From: JALYRV01 sp040902895
GTDB taxonomy: Bacteria; Acidobacteriota; Vicinamibacteria; Vicinamibacterales; SCN-69-37
Direction of reading: 5' to 3'
Length of the DNA stretch: 64,000 bases
Assembly: GCA_040902895.1 (NCBI GenBank)
Contig: JBBDWL010000148.1
Coordinates: forward strand, 1 to 64,000
Positions 35,379 to 43,590 of the stretch are shown here, piece after piece (positions within the stretch are counted from its first letter, which is position 1; every line of letters starts with the position of its first letter). The position numbers and the translations under genes are program-made. The notes below the pieces were generated by a model that was not told where the DNA came from, searched no databases, and worked only from the letters and a program-made list of their open reading frames with translations.

Positions 35379-36588
35379 ACGCGGGATTCGTTTCAGGAAT
35401 CCAGAACCAGCAGGCGGCGGCGGCGAGGAAGGCGGCGGCGGCGATGCTGAGGGCGACACCGTAGCCGTGTGAGGTAACGAGGCCGCCGACGATCCACGGC
35501 GCGGCGGCCGACGCGATGCGGCCGATGTTATAGGTCAGGCCCTGCGCGCGGGCGCGCACCGCGGTCGGATAGAGCTCGGCGCTGACGGCGCCGAAGCCGC
35601 TGAAGTGGCCGGTCGCGAAGAACGCGGTAATCGGACCGAGCACCAGCAGAACCAGCGGAATGCGCACGGACGTATAGAGGAACACGAGCACGGCGGCCAG
35701 CAGCAGGTACGCAACGTAGGTCCGCTTGCGTCCGATCGCGTCGCTGACGAAACCGAACGTCACGTAGCCGAACCAGGTCCCCACCTGCATTGCGACGAGC
35801 AGAATCGTGCTCGCGCCGGTTCCCAGCCCGACACCACCTTCGCCGCCCGCCGCCTTGAGATAGCTGGGCACCCAGGTATTGAAGCCCCAGTACGCGAACA
35901 GCGTGAAGGCGTTCATCAGCGCAAGGACCAGCGTGATGCGGCCGAGCGGACCGCGCATGATCGTGCTGAGCGGCACACGCGCCTCGCCGCGGGTCTGTCG
36001 CCAGACTTCGGGCTCCTCGACCGATCGACGGATCCACAGTGTCAGCAATGCCGGGAGGATTCCGACGAAGAAGACTGCACGCCAGCCGAACGTCGGCGCA
36101 ATGAGCCAATAGGCAACCGACGCCAGCGCGAATCCGATCGCCCACGTGCTCTGCATCAGGCCCAGCGCTTTGCCGCGATGCCGTGCGGGCCACGTCTCGG
36201 CGACGAGCGCCGCGCCGCTGGCCCACTCACCGCCGAATCCGAGGCCGAGCAGAATCCGGAAAATCGCGAGATGCCAGATCTCGGTCGCGAAGCCGCACGC
36301 GGCCGTGAAGACCGAGTACATGAGCACGCTCAGGATCAGCGCCCGAGTGCGGCCGAAGCGGTCGGCAATCATCCCGAAGCCGATGCCGCCGGCCGCCGAG
36401 GCGACGAGCGCGAGCGCGGCCAGGATGCCGCCCTGCGCCGGGCTCATGCTGAAGTGAACGAGCAGATCCTTGAGCACGAGCGCGAACAGCATCACGTCGA
36501 AGCCGTCGAGCATCCAGCCGAGACTGGCCGCAATCAACGCGCGGCGCCCGTTCGGGGTGGCCTCTTTCCAGAAGGCGAACAGCTTCAT
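35362..36588 (-). CDS. Major facilitator superfamily transporter (sugar-acid/aromatic-acid symporter type)
   Basis: A 408-residue, 12-helix permease. Loop 2-3 motif GMIADRFGRTRALI and loop 8-9 GFVSDAIGRKRTYV are present, with ALGLMQSTWAIG and ETWPARHRGKALG in helix 4-5, as in the metabolite:H+ symporters (NanT, PcaK). The ATG overlaps the pxpA stop in ATGA, so it is the third gene of M20 peptidase/pxpA/MFS, suggesting import of a peptide breakdown product such as 5-oxoproline or a related acid. Confidence 0.88.
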   Translation of the reverse strand: MKLFAFWKEATPNGRRALIAASLGWMLDGFDVMLFALVLKDLLVHFSMSPAQGGILAALALVASAAGGIGFGMIADRFGRTRALILSVLMYSVFTAACGFATEIWHLAIFRILLGLGFGGEWASGAALVAETWPARHRGKALGLMQSTWAIGFALASVAYWLIAPTFGWRAVFFVGILPALLTLWIRRSVEEPEVWRQTRGEARVPLSTIMRGPLGRITLVLALMNAFTLFAYWGFNTWVPSYLKAAGGEGGVGLGTGASTILLVAMQVGTWFGYVTFGFVSDAIGRKRTYVAYLLLAAVLVFLYTSVRIPLVLLVLGPITAFFATGHFSGFGAVSAELYPTAVRARAQGLTYNIGRIASAAAPWIVGGLVTSHGYGVALSIAAAAFLAAAACWFWIPETNPAFTNSP

Positions 36589-37307
36589 GCGCCGAGTCCC
36601 TTCAGGGTGATGCCGTTTTCGTCAAAGGCTCGACGCACCGCGGCACCGATCGCGGCGGCGTGCGGTGTGTCGCTGTGGATGCAGATGGTTCTGACGCGTC
36701 CTGCGCGAGCCAGGCGCAGGGCGCCTGCGGCCGCGGCGTCGGGATCGGTAATCAGCGCGCCCGGCTTCGACCGCGAGACGAGCGTGCCGTCCGGCTCGTA
36801 CGCGCGATCGGCGAAGCCTTCGGCGGCGAATGACAAGCCCGCCTTCTCGGCCGCACGCTCGAGCGCAGAAGCCGGCAATCCCACCATCACGAGCGCGCGA
36901 TCGACCGCGGCAATCGCCGCGGCAATCGCATCGGCCATGGGTTGATCCTGCGCGGCCATGTTGTAGAGCGCCCCGTGCGGCTTGACGTGCGCGAGCCGCG
37001 CGCCTTCCACCACTGCGACACCCGCAAGGGCCGCGATCTGAAAAATGACGCTGTCTTCAATCTCGCGCGGCGACATGCGCATCTCGCGCCTGCCGAATCC
37101 GGCCAGATCCGGAAACCCGGGATGCGCGCCGATCGACACGCCGGCTGCCTTGGCGGCGCGCACCGTGCCGCGCAGCACCGCCGGATCGCCCGCATGCGCG
37201 CCACACGCGATGTTGGCGGATGACACGACTTTCAGAAGCTCCGCATCGGCCCCAATCACCCAGGTCCCGAAGCTTTCCCCCATGTCGGAGTTGAGATCGA
37301 TGCGCAT
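36585..37307 (-). CDS. pxpA: 5-oxoprolinase subunit A (PxpA/LamB-YcsF family)
   Basis: A 240-residue LamB/YcsF-family protein: MRIDLNSDMGESFG at the start, then SANIACGAHAGDP, GAHPGFPDLAGFGRR and HVKPHGALYN. PxpA works with PxpB and PxpC to hydrolyse 5-oxoproline to glutamate with ATP. pxpB and pxpC are not next to it, which is unusual and leaves a distant pair or another role open. It is coupled to the MFS gene (ATGA) and follows the M20 gene after three GAGACAG heptamers that also hold its ribosome-binding GGAG. Confidence 0.9.
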   Translation of the reverse strand: MRIDLNSDMGESFGTWVIGADAELLKVVSSANIACGAHAGDPAVLRGTVRAAKAAGVSIGAHPGFPDLAGFGRREMRMSPREIEDSVIFQIAALAGVAVVEGARLAHVKPHGALYNMAAQDQPMADAIAAAIAAVDRALVMVGLPASALERAAEKAGLSFAAEGFADRAYEPDGTLVSRSKPGALITDPDAAAAGALRLARAGRVRTICIHSDTPHAAAIGAAVRRAFDENGITLKGLGA

Positions 37308-37329
37308 TCGGTCTCCTGTCTCCTGTCTC
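37308..37329 (-). repeat. Heptamer repeat GAGACAG x3 between M20 gene and pxpA
   Basis: On the minus strand the M20 stop TAG runs directly into GAGACAG, GAGACAG and GAGACCG, then AATG with the pxpA start. The GGAG inside serves as Shine-Dalgarno. Confidence 0.65.
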
Positions 37330-38844
37330 CTACCGCGTCAGCGTCACCGCGAGAATCTCGATGCCCTTGAAGAAGTGGCCCAGGCGCAGGTTTTCGTTCT
37401 CCTCGTGCTGGTTGTTGTCGAAGTTCACGATCGGCACGAGTATCGCGGGCACATTCAGCGCCTCGACGAATGGCGCGATCGGGACCGTGCCGCCAAGCGT
37501 CCGGAGCTGCACGGGCGCCACGCCGAACGCCGCCTGAAGCGCGGCGGCAAGCGCGCGGCTTTCGGGCAGCAGCGGCGACGTGCGGAACGCGGGCGTCTCG
37601 CCGCCAGCCTCGAGCCGCGCGATCCTGGCATGCGCCGCACGCACCGCAGCGTCAGGCTCGGCGTCCACGAGGTGAAAGCCCTGACGCCGGATGTGATCGG
37701 CGATCCGCTCCATCAGGCGCCGGCCCGACGTCTCTTTGACGAGCCGCAGGTCAAGAGCGGCCACCGCGCGGTCCGGAATAATCGTGCGCGCGCCCGCACC
37801 GACATGCGCGGCGGCCAGCCCGCGGATGTTCAGCGTCGGCTCCTGCAATCCTTCCTGCAGCGACCGGCCCTTCCGCTCTCCGCCGGCAATCCCGAAGGTG
37901 CGCATCAGATCCGCGGAGTCATCCGGCACGGCCTCCAGCAGCGCGCGCTCTTCGCTCGTGAGCGGGGCGACGCTGTCGTAGTAACCCTCCACGGTCACCC
38001 GCCCTTCATCGTCCTTCATCGACGCAAGCACGCGCGAGAGTGCGAGGGCGGGATTGGGCACCCAGTTGCCGTAATTGCCGCTGTGCACGCCCGACTTCGG
38101 GCCATAGACCGTGAGGGTGGCGGTGATGATGCCGCGCGCGCCGAACGCCAGCGTCGGACGGCCGCTCGAATGAATCGGCCCGTCGAAGATCAGCATCATG
38201 TCGGCCGCGAGCAGATCGCGGTGCTGTTTGACGGCCGGCACAAGATTCGGCGAGCCCGCTTCCTCTTCCGCGTCGATGATCACCTTTAAATGAGATGACG
38301 GCTGCAGGCCGGATGCGGCGAGCGCATCGAGTGCCGCGAGCGTTGCGATGATCGGGCTCTTGTCGTCAGACGATGAACGCGCGAAGAGGCGCCAGTCGGC
38401 GTCGAAGCGCTCGCGCGACCGCCAGTCCGGAACGAGAGTTCCGCCCGCGTCGAGACGTCCGGTCCGCATGACCGGCACGAACGGGCTTTCCTGTTTCCAC
38501 GCCGCGGGATCGACGGGCTGGCCGTCGACGTGCGCGTAAATCAGGGTTGTCGTGGTGGCGCCTGGCGTGGCGCGCTCGGCAAAGAAGAGTGGATTGCCCG
38601 GCGTCGCGAGCCGGCGCGTTTTGAATCCACGGCGCGCGAACGCCTTCTCCAGAAAGTCGATGTTGCGCAGGATGTTCGCGCGATCGGCTGCCACATTCGG
38701 TATCGCGAGCAGCTCGGCGAGCTCGTTGACGATGGGTTGTTGGTTGGTTGAAACCCAGCGCTCGACGGCGGCTCTGGTCGCAGCCGGCTGTGCGGGAGCG
38801 GAGAGGGAAATAGAAAGAGCCAGCAGAAGCGAACGACGCACCAT
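37330..38844 (-). CDS. Exported M20-family dipeptidase
   Basis: A 504-residue secreted metallopeptidase of the M20/M25 dipeptidase group: signal peptide about 1-21, zinc motifs YAHVDGQPVD, SSDDKSP, DAEEEAGS with the catalytic Glu, IFDGP, and HEENENLRLG near the C-terminus; the dimerisation domain lies between (about 225-350). It should cleave dipeptides outside the inner membrane. First gene of the M20/pxpA/MFS unit. TAGAAT at 38857-38852 (minus) ends 7 bases before the ATG, giving a leaderless mRNA. Confidence 0.9.
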   Translation of the reverse strand: MVRRSLLLALSISLSAPAQPAATRAAVERWVSTNQQPIVNELAELLAIPNVAADRANILRNIDFLEKAFARRGFKTRRLATPGNPLFFAERATPGATTTTLIYAHVDGQPVDPAAWKQESPFVPVMRTGRLDAGGTLVPDWRSRERFDADWRLFARSSSDDKSPIIATLAALDALAASGLQPSSHLKVIIDAEEEAGSPNLVPAVKQHRDLLAADMMLIFDGPIHSSGRPTLAFGARGIITATLTVYGPKSGVHSGNYGNWVPNPALALSRVLASMKDDEGRVTVEGYYDSVAPLTSEERALLEAVPDDSADLMRTFGIAGGERKGRSLQEGLQEPTLNIRGLAAAHVGAGARTIIPDRAVAALDLRLVKETSGRRLMERIADHIRRQGFHLVDAEPDAAVRAAHARIARLEAGGETPAFRTSPLLPESRALAAALQAAFGVAPVQLRTLGGTVPIAPFVEALNVPAILVPIVNFDNNQHEENENLRLGHFFKGIEILAVTLTR

Positions 38845-38851
38845 GGCCGCG

Positions 38852-38899
38852 ATTCTAGTGCACCGGCTACCGGCAACCGGTTACCGGTGACCGGCAACC
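38852..38899 (-). promoter_or_regulatory. Heptamer repeat and -10 box upstream of the M20 gene
   Basis: On the minus strand, GTTGCCG, GTCACCG, GTAACCG, GTTGCCG and GTAGCCG follow in register (38899-38860) and lead into GTGCAC and then TAGAAT (38857-38852), the -10 box. Same heptamer family as after sufD and after the TonB gene. Confidence 0.6.
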
Positions 38900-38900
38900 T

Positions 38901-39179
38901 TAAAAAATCAGGGGGCACCCCGCTTTCGCTTGATGCCCCCGTTTTTCGACAACCAGCCTGGCTCCCCAGCAACTCACGGCTCCCTGCCGTAAATATTCAG
39001 ACCGGTTGTTCGTGCCCCTATAACGCAACCGGCGTACCGCCAGGCCAATCATCGAAAACAGGCCTGTTTTCGATGATCTTGGTCGATCCGGCCCTGCTCT
39101 AGGAGCCGCGAAAAGCGCTCTTTTCGTGGGGCGAATTACAAAATCGTCGCACGCCGAAAAAACCAGGGACTGTCCCTGG
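38901..39179. other. Structured intergenic region with five inverted repeats
   Basis: No gene is seen. It holds: GGGGGCA/TGCCCCC (38911-38917 and 38934-38940) flanked by A- and T-runs; CCGGTTG/CAACCGG (39002-39008, 39026-39032); a perfect 30-base palindrome (39048-39077); CGAAAAG/CTTTTCG (39109-39115, 39120-39126); and CCAGGGAC/GTCCCTGG (39163-39170, 39172-39179). It lies between the upstream side of the M20 gene and the 3' end of the DGQHR gene, so part may be terminator, but one terminator would be enough. Confidence 0.65.
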
Positions 39180-40310
39180 CTATCCGACCGCGCCTTCGGG
39201 ATACTGCAACGCGAGGCGCAGTTCCTTCGCGAGCGAGTCAACGGTCGTGCCCGCGCGCTTCCAGGCGCCTTCGGACTCGAAGCGGATGTCGCCGATGCGG
39301 CGTCCCCACGGCGCGATGACGCGGCCGATGGCGCGGAAGTCGGTGCGATCCTGCCGCTCCTGGTCGAGCCGGCGCACCACGTCGGGCGCGACGCGGATGA
39401 ACGCGCGCAGCGCCGTTGCCGTGCGGATGCTGTACTTGCGGCCGTTCCAGGCCGGACCGAACAGGTGCGAGATCTGCTTGAAGTAATTCACGAAGAAGCG
39501 CGTCGATTCTTCGCGGAAGTCGTCCCCCCTGCGGCCGGCGCCGAACGCCTCGGTCGCGAGCAGCTTTTTCAGCTCCTGCGCGAGCGGCGCCTGCGCCACG
39601 CGTCCGCCGCCGACGCCGAGCAGCTTGATGTCTCCCGCGAGCGGCGAGTCTTCGCGGTCGTTGAGCCCGCGGATGATGTCGTGCGCGGCGGCGAGATTCT
39701 CATCCCGATAGAGCTGCCGTCCCGACAGCGACACCAGATGCGACGCATTGAGCCGTGTGTGCTTCGCGTTGATCGTGACGAACATCTGCACGACGTGATC
39801 TTCGGGAAGGCGATCGAAGATGATGGCCGGCACGGTGAAGGGCTCGTCGCCGAAGCGCTCGATGTCGGCGTGCAGCGCCAGCAGGCGGTGCTGCCCGTCG
39901 ATGGCGCGCAGCACGCCTTCGCGCTCGGGCACCTTGAGGATGCCGGCCGCCGATCCTTCTTCGACGGGATCGAACCGAAGCTTCTCGTCGGCTGAGATGA
40001 TGACGGCGCCCGGAATCGACGGCAGGTCGCGCGCCTGGCGGCACTGTTCGTAGTACTGCACGAGCTCGTCGATCTTGCGGCGGATGATCTGGCGCTGATA
40101 GGCCTTGTCGCTCGACGCGATGCGGCGCTCGAGCAGGTCCCAGTTCACTTTCGTCGTCGGCGCCTTTTTCGCGCCGCGCAGGCCTGCGCCCTTTTCGCCG
40201 TAGCTCAGAACCTCGAACCGCACGAGCTTGTCGATGTCCTGCGCCGTCAGCGAGGCCTGATAGAACTGCACGCCAAACTGCTGCATCCGAAGCGCCGCGA
40301 CGGAAATCAT
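39180..40310 (-). CDS. DGQHR-domain protein (DndB-like), orphan
   Basis: A 376-residue protein with the DGQHR motif at 138-142 (LRAIDGQHRLLAL), TINAKHTRLNASHLVSLSG and VQFYQASLTAQD. DGQHR proteins include DndB, regulator of phosphorothioate DNA modification, and DpdB of the 7-deazaguanine DNA system. No dndC/D/E, ptx or dpd genes lie within the window, so it is an orphan with unknown role; ParB-like nuclease folds make DNA binding plausible. GGAGG four bases before the ATG supports the start. A near-perfect palindrome CCAGGGACTGTCCCTGG lies next to its stop. Confidence 0.82.
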   Translation of the reverse strand: MISVAALRMQQFGVQFYQASLTAQDIDKLVRFEVLSYGEKGAGLRGAKKAPTTKVNWDLLERRIASSDKAYQRQIIRRKIDELVQYYEQCRQARDLPSIPGAVIISADEKLRFDPVEEGSAAGILKVPEREGVLRAIDGQHRLLALHADIERFGDEPFTVPAIIFDRLPEDHVVQMFVTINAKHTRLNASHLVSLSGRQLYRDENLAAAHDIIRGLNDREDSPLAGDIKLLGVGGGRVAQAPLAQELKKLLATEAFGAGRRGDDFREESTRFFVNYFKQISHLFGPAWNGRKYSIRTATALRAFIRVAPDVVRRLDQERQDRTDFRAIGRVIAPWGRRIGDIRFESEGAWKRAGTTVDSLAKELRLALQYPEGAVG

Positions 40311-40446
40311 TCAACCTCCACGAACAGTTACAATCGCTTCGGATCTTATCGACGTTTCCGGACCTCGTCATCATCAGAAGTGCGGCCCATGACGGTCGCA
40401 CGGCCGGCGTTCGTCAATAAGTCCTATTACTTCAAGGAGTTAGCTC

Positions 40447-43400
40447 ATGCGCCGGTTTCTTATTCTGCTCGTCACGGTGTCGCTGGCGCCCCTGGCCGGG
40501 CTGGCTCAGCAGTCGCTTCAGACGCGCGACCCGCAACAGGCGCAGGACGAAGATTTCGCGAAGTCCTACAAGGAATGGACGGGCGACGCCATCTACGGAA
40601 GTCCGCTGGTGGATCATCTGCCGCGCGCGGCAGGGATCCCGACGCCGAAGGATGTTCTCGGCTACCACATCGGCGCCCCGCGCAAGCTGACCTACTACGA
40701 AGACATCCTGAAGTACTACCGCGCCCTGGCGGCCGCCACACCGCGCGTCAAGATCGAGAGCATTGGCACGTCAGACGAGGGACGCGAGCTCGTCGTGATC
40801 TGGATCTCATCGGACGAGAACATTACGAACCTGCAGCGCAATCGTGACAACTTGAAGCGGCTCGCAGATCCTCGCGGTCTGGGCGACGCCGAGATTCAAC
40901 AGCTCATCGCGTCGACGAAACCGCACTACCACCTGTTCGGCGGCCTTCACAGCGGCGAAACCGGCCCGTCTGAAATGTTGATGGAGCTCGTCTATCGCCT
41001 GGCGGTCGAGACGTCGCCGTTCATCTCGCAAATACGCGACAACGTCATCGTGTCGGTGACGCCGGTTGCCGACGCCGACGGACGCGATCGCAATGTCGAC
41101 AAGTTCTATTGCGATCAGGAGTTTCCGCCGTACCCGGCGCCGCCGGATCCTCCGAGGGCCGAGGCCGAGGCCGCGGGCGGCAGAGGCGACGCGCCTGCAG
41201 GCGAGCAGGCCGGGGGCAGGGGCGGCGGGAGAGGCGACGCCCCTGCGGGCCAGCAGGCCGGGGGCAGAGGCGGCGGCGCGCGCACGATCAGCAATTGCCC
41301 GCTGCCTTATTGGGGCAAGTACGTCTATCACGACAACAATCGCGACATTAATTTGTCGCAGGCGCAGATGCGCGCGATCGCCGACTGGTACTTCACGGCG
41401 CATCCGCCGATCATGCACGACCTGCATGAGTCTTTGTCGCTGCTCTACACCTACAGCGGCGCGGCGCCGCAGAATCCGAATCTGGATCCGCTGCTCTTCG
41501 CGGAGCTTCCGTGGTTCTCGAACTGGGAGCTGGCGCAGATGACGAAGTGGGGGATGCCGGGCGTGTACACGCACGCGTTCATGGACGGCTGGTCACCCGG
41601 CTATCTCGGATCGATCGCCTATAACCACAACGGCATGATGCGGATGTACGAGACGCAGTCGGGACGCGACGGCGGGCCTGGCGCGGCGGGCGGCGACGCG
41701 GCCCGCGGACGCGGCGAGGGCGCGGGGCGCGGCGAGGGCGCCGGACGCGGCGAAGGCGCCGGACGCGGCGAAGGCGCAGGGCGTGGTCAGACCGCCGGCC
41801 GAGGTCAAACCGCGGGCCGTGGTGAGCGGGCAGGCCGTGGGCGCGGCGGCGACACACCGGCGGCAGGAACAGAGACCGCGCAGACGACCACACCGCCGGC
41901 CGGCGGCCAGCCGGGTGGCAGAGGCGCCGCCCTGCCGACCGGACGCGGCGGCGGTCAGCCTCGCGAGTGGTATCGCGGCATCCCGGTGCCCACCGGTATG
42001 CCTGCGAACTTCACGCGCCGCAACAACACGAACTACATGCAGACGGGCGTGCTGTCGGCACTGCAGCTGACATCGATGTTCCCGAACCTGGTGGTCGAGA
42101 ACTTCTACGTCAAGACGCGCAATTCGATTGCGGCGGGCCGCAACGCCCCGCCGCACGGCTACGTGATTCCGGTGCAGCGCGACATGACGAAGCCGGCGGA
42201 GCTCGTCAGGATTCTTCGCGTGCAGGGCATCGAAGTCGGCACGGCGAAAGACGCCATCAAGATTGGCGATGACAAGTATCCCGCCGGCTCATATGTGATC
42301 AAAGCCGGACAGCCCTACTGGCGCCTGGCGAAGAACCTGCTCGAGAAGCAGGACTTTCCCGATCCGCGTCTGCGCACCTACGACGACAGCGGGTGGACGA
42401 TGGGGCTGGCCTTTGGTGTGGATGTGAAAGAGATCCGCGACAAAGCCATCCTCGATGTGCCGACCGCGATGGTGACGTCGGTGCAGGCGCCTGGACGGAT
42501 TACCGGCACGGGCACCGCAGGTCTCGCGGTGGCGCATTACGGATCGAACAAGATGGTGACGCTGCGCTACCAGCTGCGCTCCCTGCCGATGAAGATCGCG
42601 GAAGAGGCGTTCAAAGTCGGCAGCGTGGACTTCCCCGCCGGCTCGTTCGTCATCACCGGATCGCTCGCGGACCTTCAGACCGCGCGCGCGGCGGTTGAAT
42701 CGCTTGGCCTGGCGGCTGCGGCATTTTCGACGGCGCCGGGCGTGCGCGCGCACGATGCGGATCCGCCGCGGGTCGCGATCTACTCGCAGTGGTCGCAGAC
42801 GCAGGAGCTGGGCTGGTACCGGCACGCGTTCGATCAGTTCGGCATTCCGTTCGATCTCATCTACAAGGAACGGCTCGCGCAAGGGAATCTCAAGGCCGAC
42901 TACGACGTCATCGTCATGGCGGCGCAGAACATCAACCGCGCCGCCGTCATGGACCGTCCCGCGCCAAAGCCGCAGCCCTATCGGAAGAGCGCCCAATACA
43001 GATTCATGGGGATGTACGGCGAATCGCCTGACACCAGCGGCGGATTCGGCGAGCCGGGTGTGCGGGCGATCGAAGCGTTCCTGGAAGCGGGCGGCACGCT
43101 CATCACCGCGCATGCGGCTTCACGGTTCCCGATTGAGTTCGGCTTCGCACGGTCGGTCGACATCGAAACGTTCCCTGCGGCGGTGCTCACCGCCCAGAAG
43201 CCGCTCGTCAACGCGGAGATCGTGAAGACGACGCATCCGGTGTTTTATGGCTACGACAAGGCCATCATTCCGGTGAAGTTCGGCCAGGGACAGTTCGTGT
43301 TCCGCACAGGAGTTGCGGACCAGGACAAGGTCCTGATCCGGTTCCAGGGTGGAGATGACTCCGTGCTGAGCGGTTTGATGGTCGGCGCCGACGCGATCCG

Positions 43401-43590
43401 CAACCGCGCCTTCGGCGTCGACATCCCGCGCGCCTACAACGGCAAGGGACGCGTGATCATGTTTGCCAGCAATCCCGTGTACCGCTGGCAGAACCACGGC
43501 GAGTTCAACATGATCTTCAACGCGCTGATGAACTGGAACGATGCGCCTACAGCCCCATCACCGTCAGCGACGTCGTCCGCCAGTCGCTGA
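40447..43590 (+). CDS. Large exported M14-family zinc carboxypeptidase with Gly-Arg repeats
   Basis: A 1047-residue secreted protein: signal peptide about 1-21; M14 domain about 70-400 with H168 and E171 in GGLHSGETG, N298-R299-D300 in NNRDINLS, and H327 in HDLHES as third zinc ligand; then a long C-terminal part (about 510-1030) with a glutamine-amidotransferase-like stretch (SVDIETFPAAVLT, GRVIMFASNPVYRWQNHGEF). Two Gly/Arg-rich insertions split the catalytic region: about 236-278 and 419-468 (GRGEGA hexapeptides). AAGGAG eight bases before the ATG. Ends overlapping the convergent acyltransferase-like gene by 44 bases. Confidence 0.85.
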   Translation: MRRFLILLVTVSLAPLAGLAQQSLQTRDPQQAQDEDFAKSYKEWTGDAIYGSPLVDHLPRAAGIPTPKDVLGYHIGAPRKLTYYEDILKYYRALAAATPRVKIESIGTSDEGRELVVIWISSDENITNLQRNRDNLKRLADPRGLGDAEIQQLIASTKPHYHLFGGLHSGETGPSEMLMELVYRLAVETSPFISQIRDNVIVSVTPVADADGRDRNVDKFYCDQEFPPYPAPPDPPRAEAEAAGGRGDAPAGEQAGGRGGGRGDAPAGQQAGGRGGGARTISNCPLPYWGKYVYHDNNRDINLSQAQMRAIADWYFTAHPPIMHDLHESLSLLYTYSGAAPQNPNLDPLLFAELPWFSNWELAQMTKWGMPGVYTHAFMDGWSPGYLGSIAYNHNGMMRMYETQSGRDGGPGAAGGDAARGRGEGAGRGEGAGRGEGAGRGEGAGRGQTAGRGQTAGRGERAGRGRGGDTPAAGTETAQTTTPPAGGQPGGRGAALPTGRGGGQPREWYRGIPVPTGMPANFTRRNNTNYMQTGVLSALQLTSMFPNLVVENFYVKTRNSIAAGRNAPPHGYVIPVQRDMTKPAELVRILRVQGIEVGTAKDAIKIGDDKYPAGSYVIKAGQPYWRLAKNLLEKQDFPDPRLRTYDDSGWTMGLAFGVDVKEIRDKAILDVPTAMVTSVQAPGRITGTGTAGLAVAHYGSNKMVTLRYQLRSLPMKIAEEAFKVGSVDFPAGSFVITGSLADLQTARAAVESLGLAAAAFSTAPGVRAHDADPPRVAIYSQWSQTQELGWYRHAFDQFGIPFDLIYKERLAQGNLKADYDVIVMAAQNINRAAVMDRPAPKPQPYRKSAQYRFMGMYGESPDTSGGFGEPGVRAIEAFLEAGGTLITAHAASRFPIEFGFARSVDIETFPAAVLTAQKPLVNAEIVKTTHPVFYGYDKAIIPVKFGQGQFVFRTGVADQDKVLIRFQGGDDSVLSGLMVGADAIRNRAFGVDIPRAYNGKGRVIMFASNPVYRWQNHGEFNMIFNALMNWNDAPTAPSPSATSSASR
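41701..41850 (+). repeat. 18-base minisatellite coding for GRGEGA hexapeptides
   Basis: About seven in-frame copies of an 18-base unit (GGACGCGGCGARGGCGCC and variants) encode GRGEGA/GRGQTA/GRGERA in the M14 peptidase. Copy number is likely to vary between strains because units are near identical. Confidence 0.75.

Noticed and set aside
39180..40310. Complete phosphorothioate (Dnd) or Dpd DNA modification locus
   Set aside because: Only the DGQHR gene is present; neighbours are peptidase genes.
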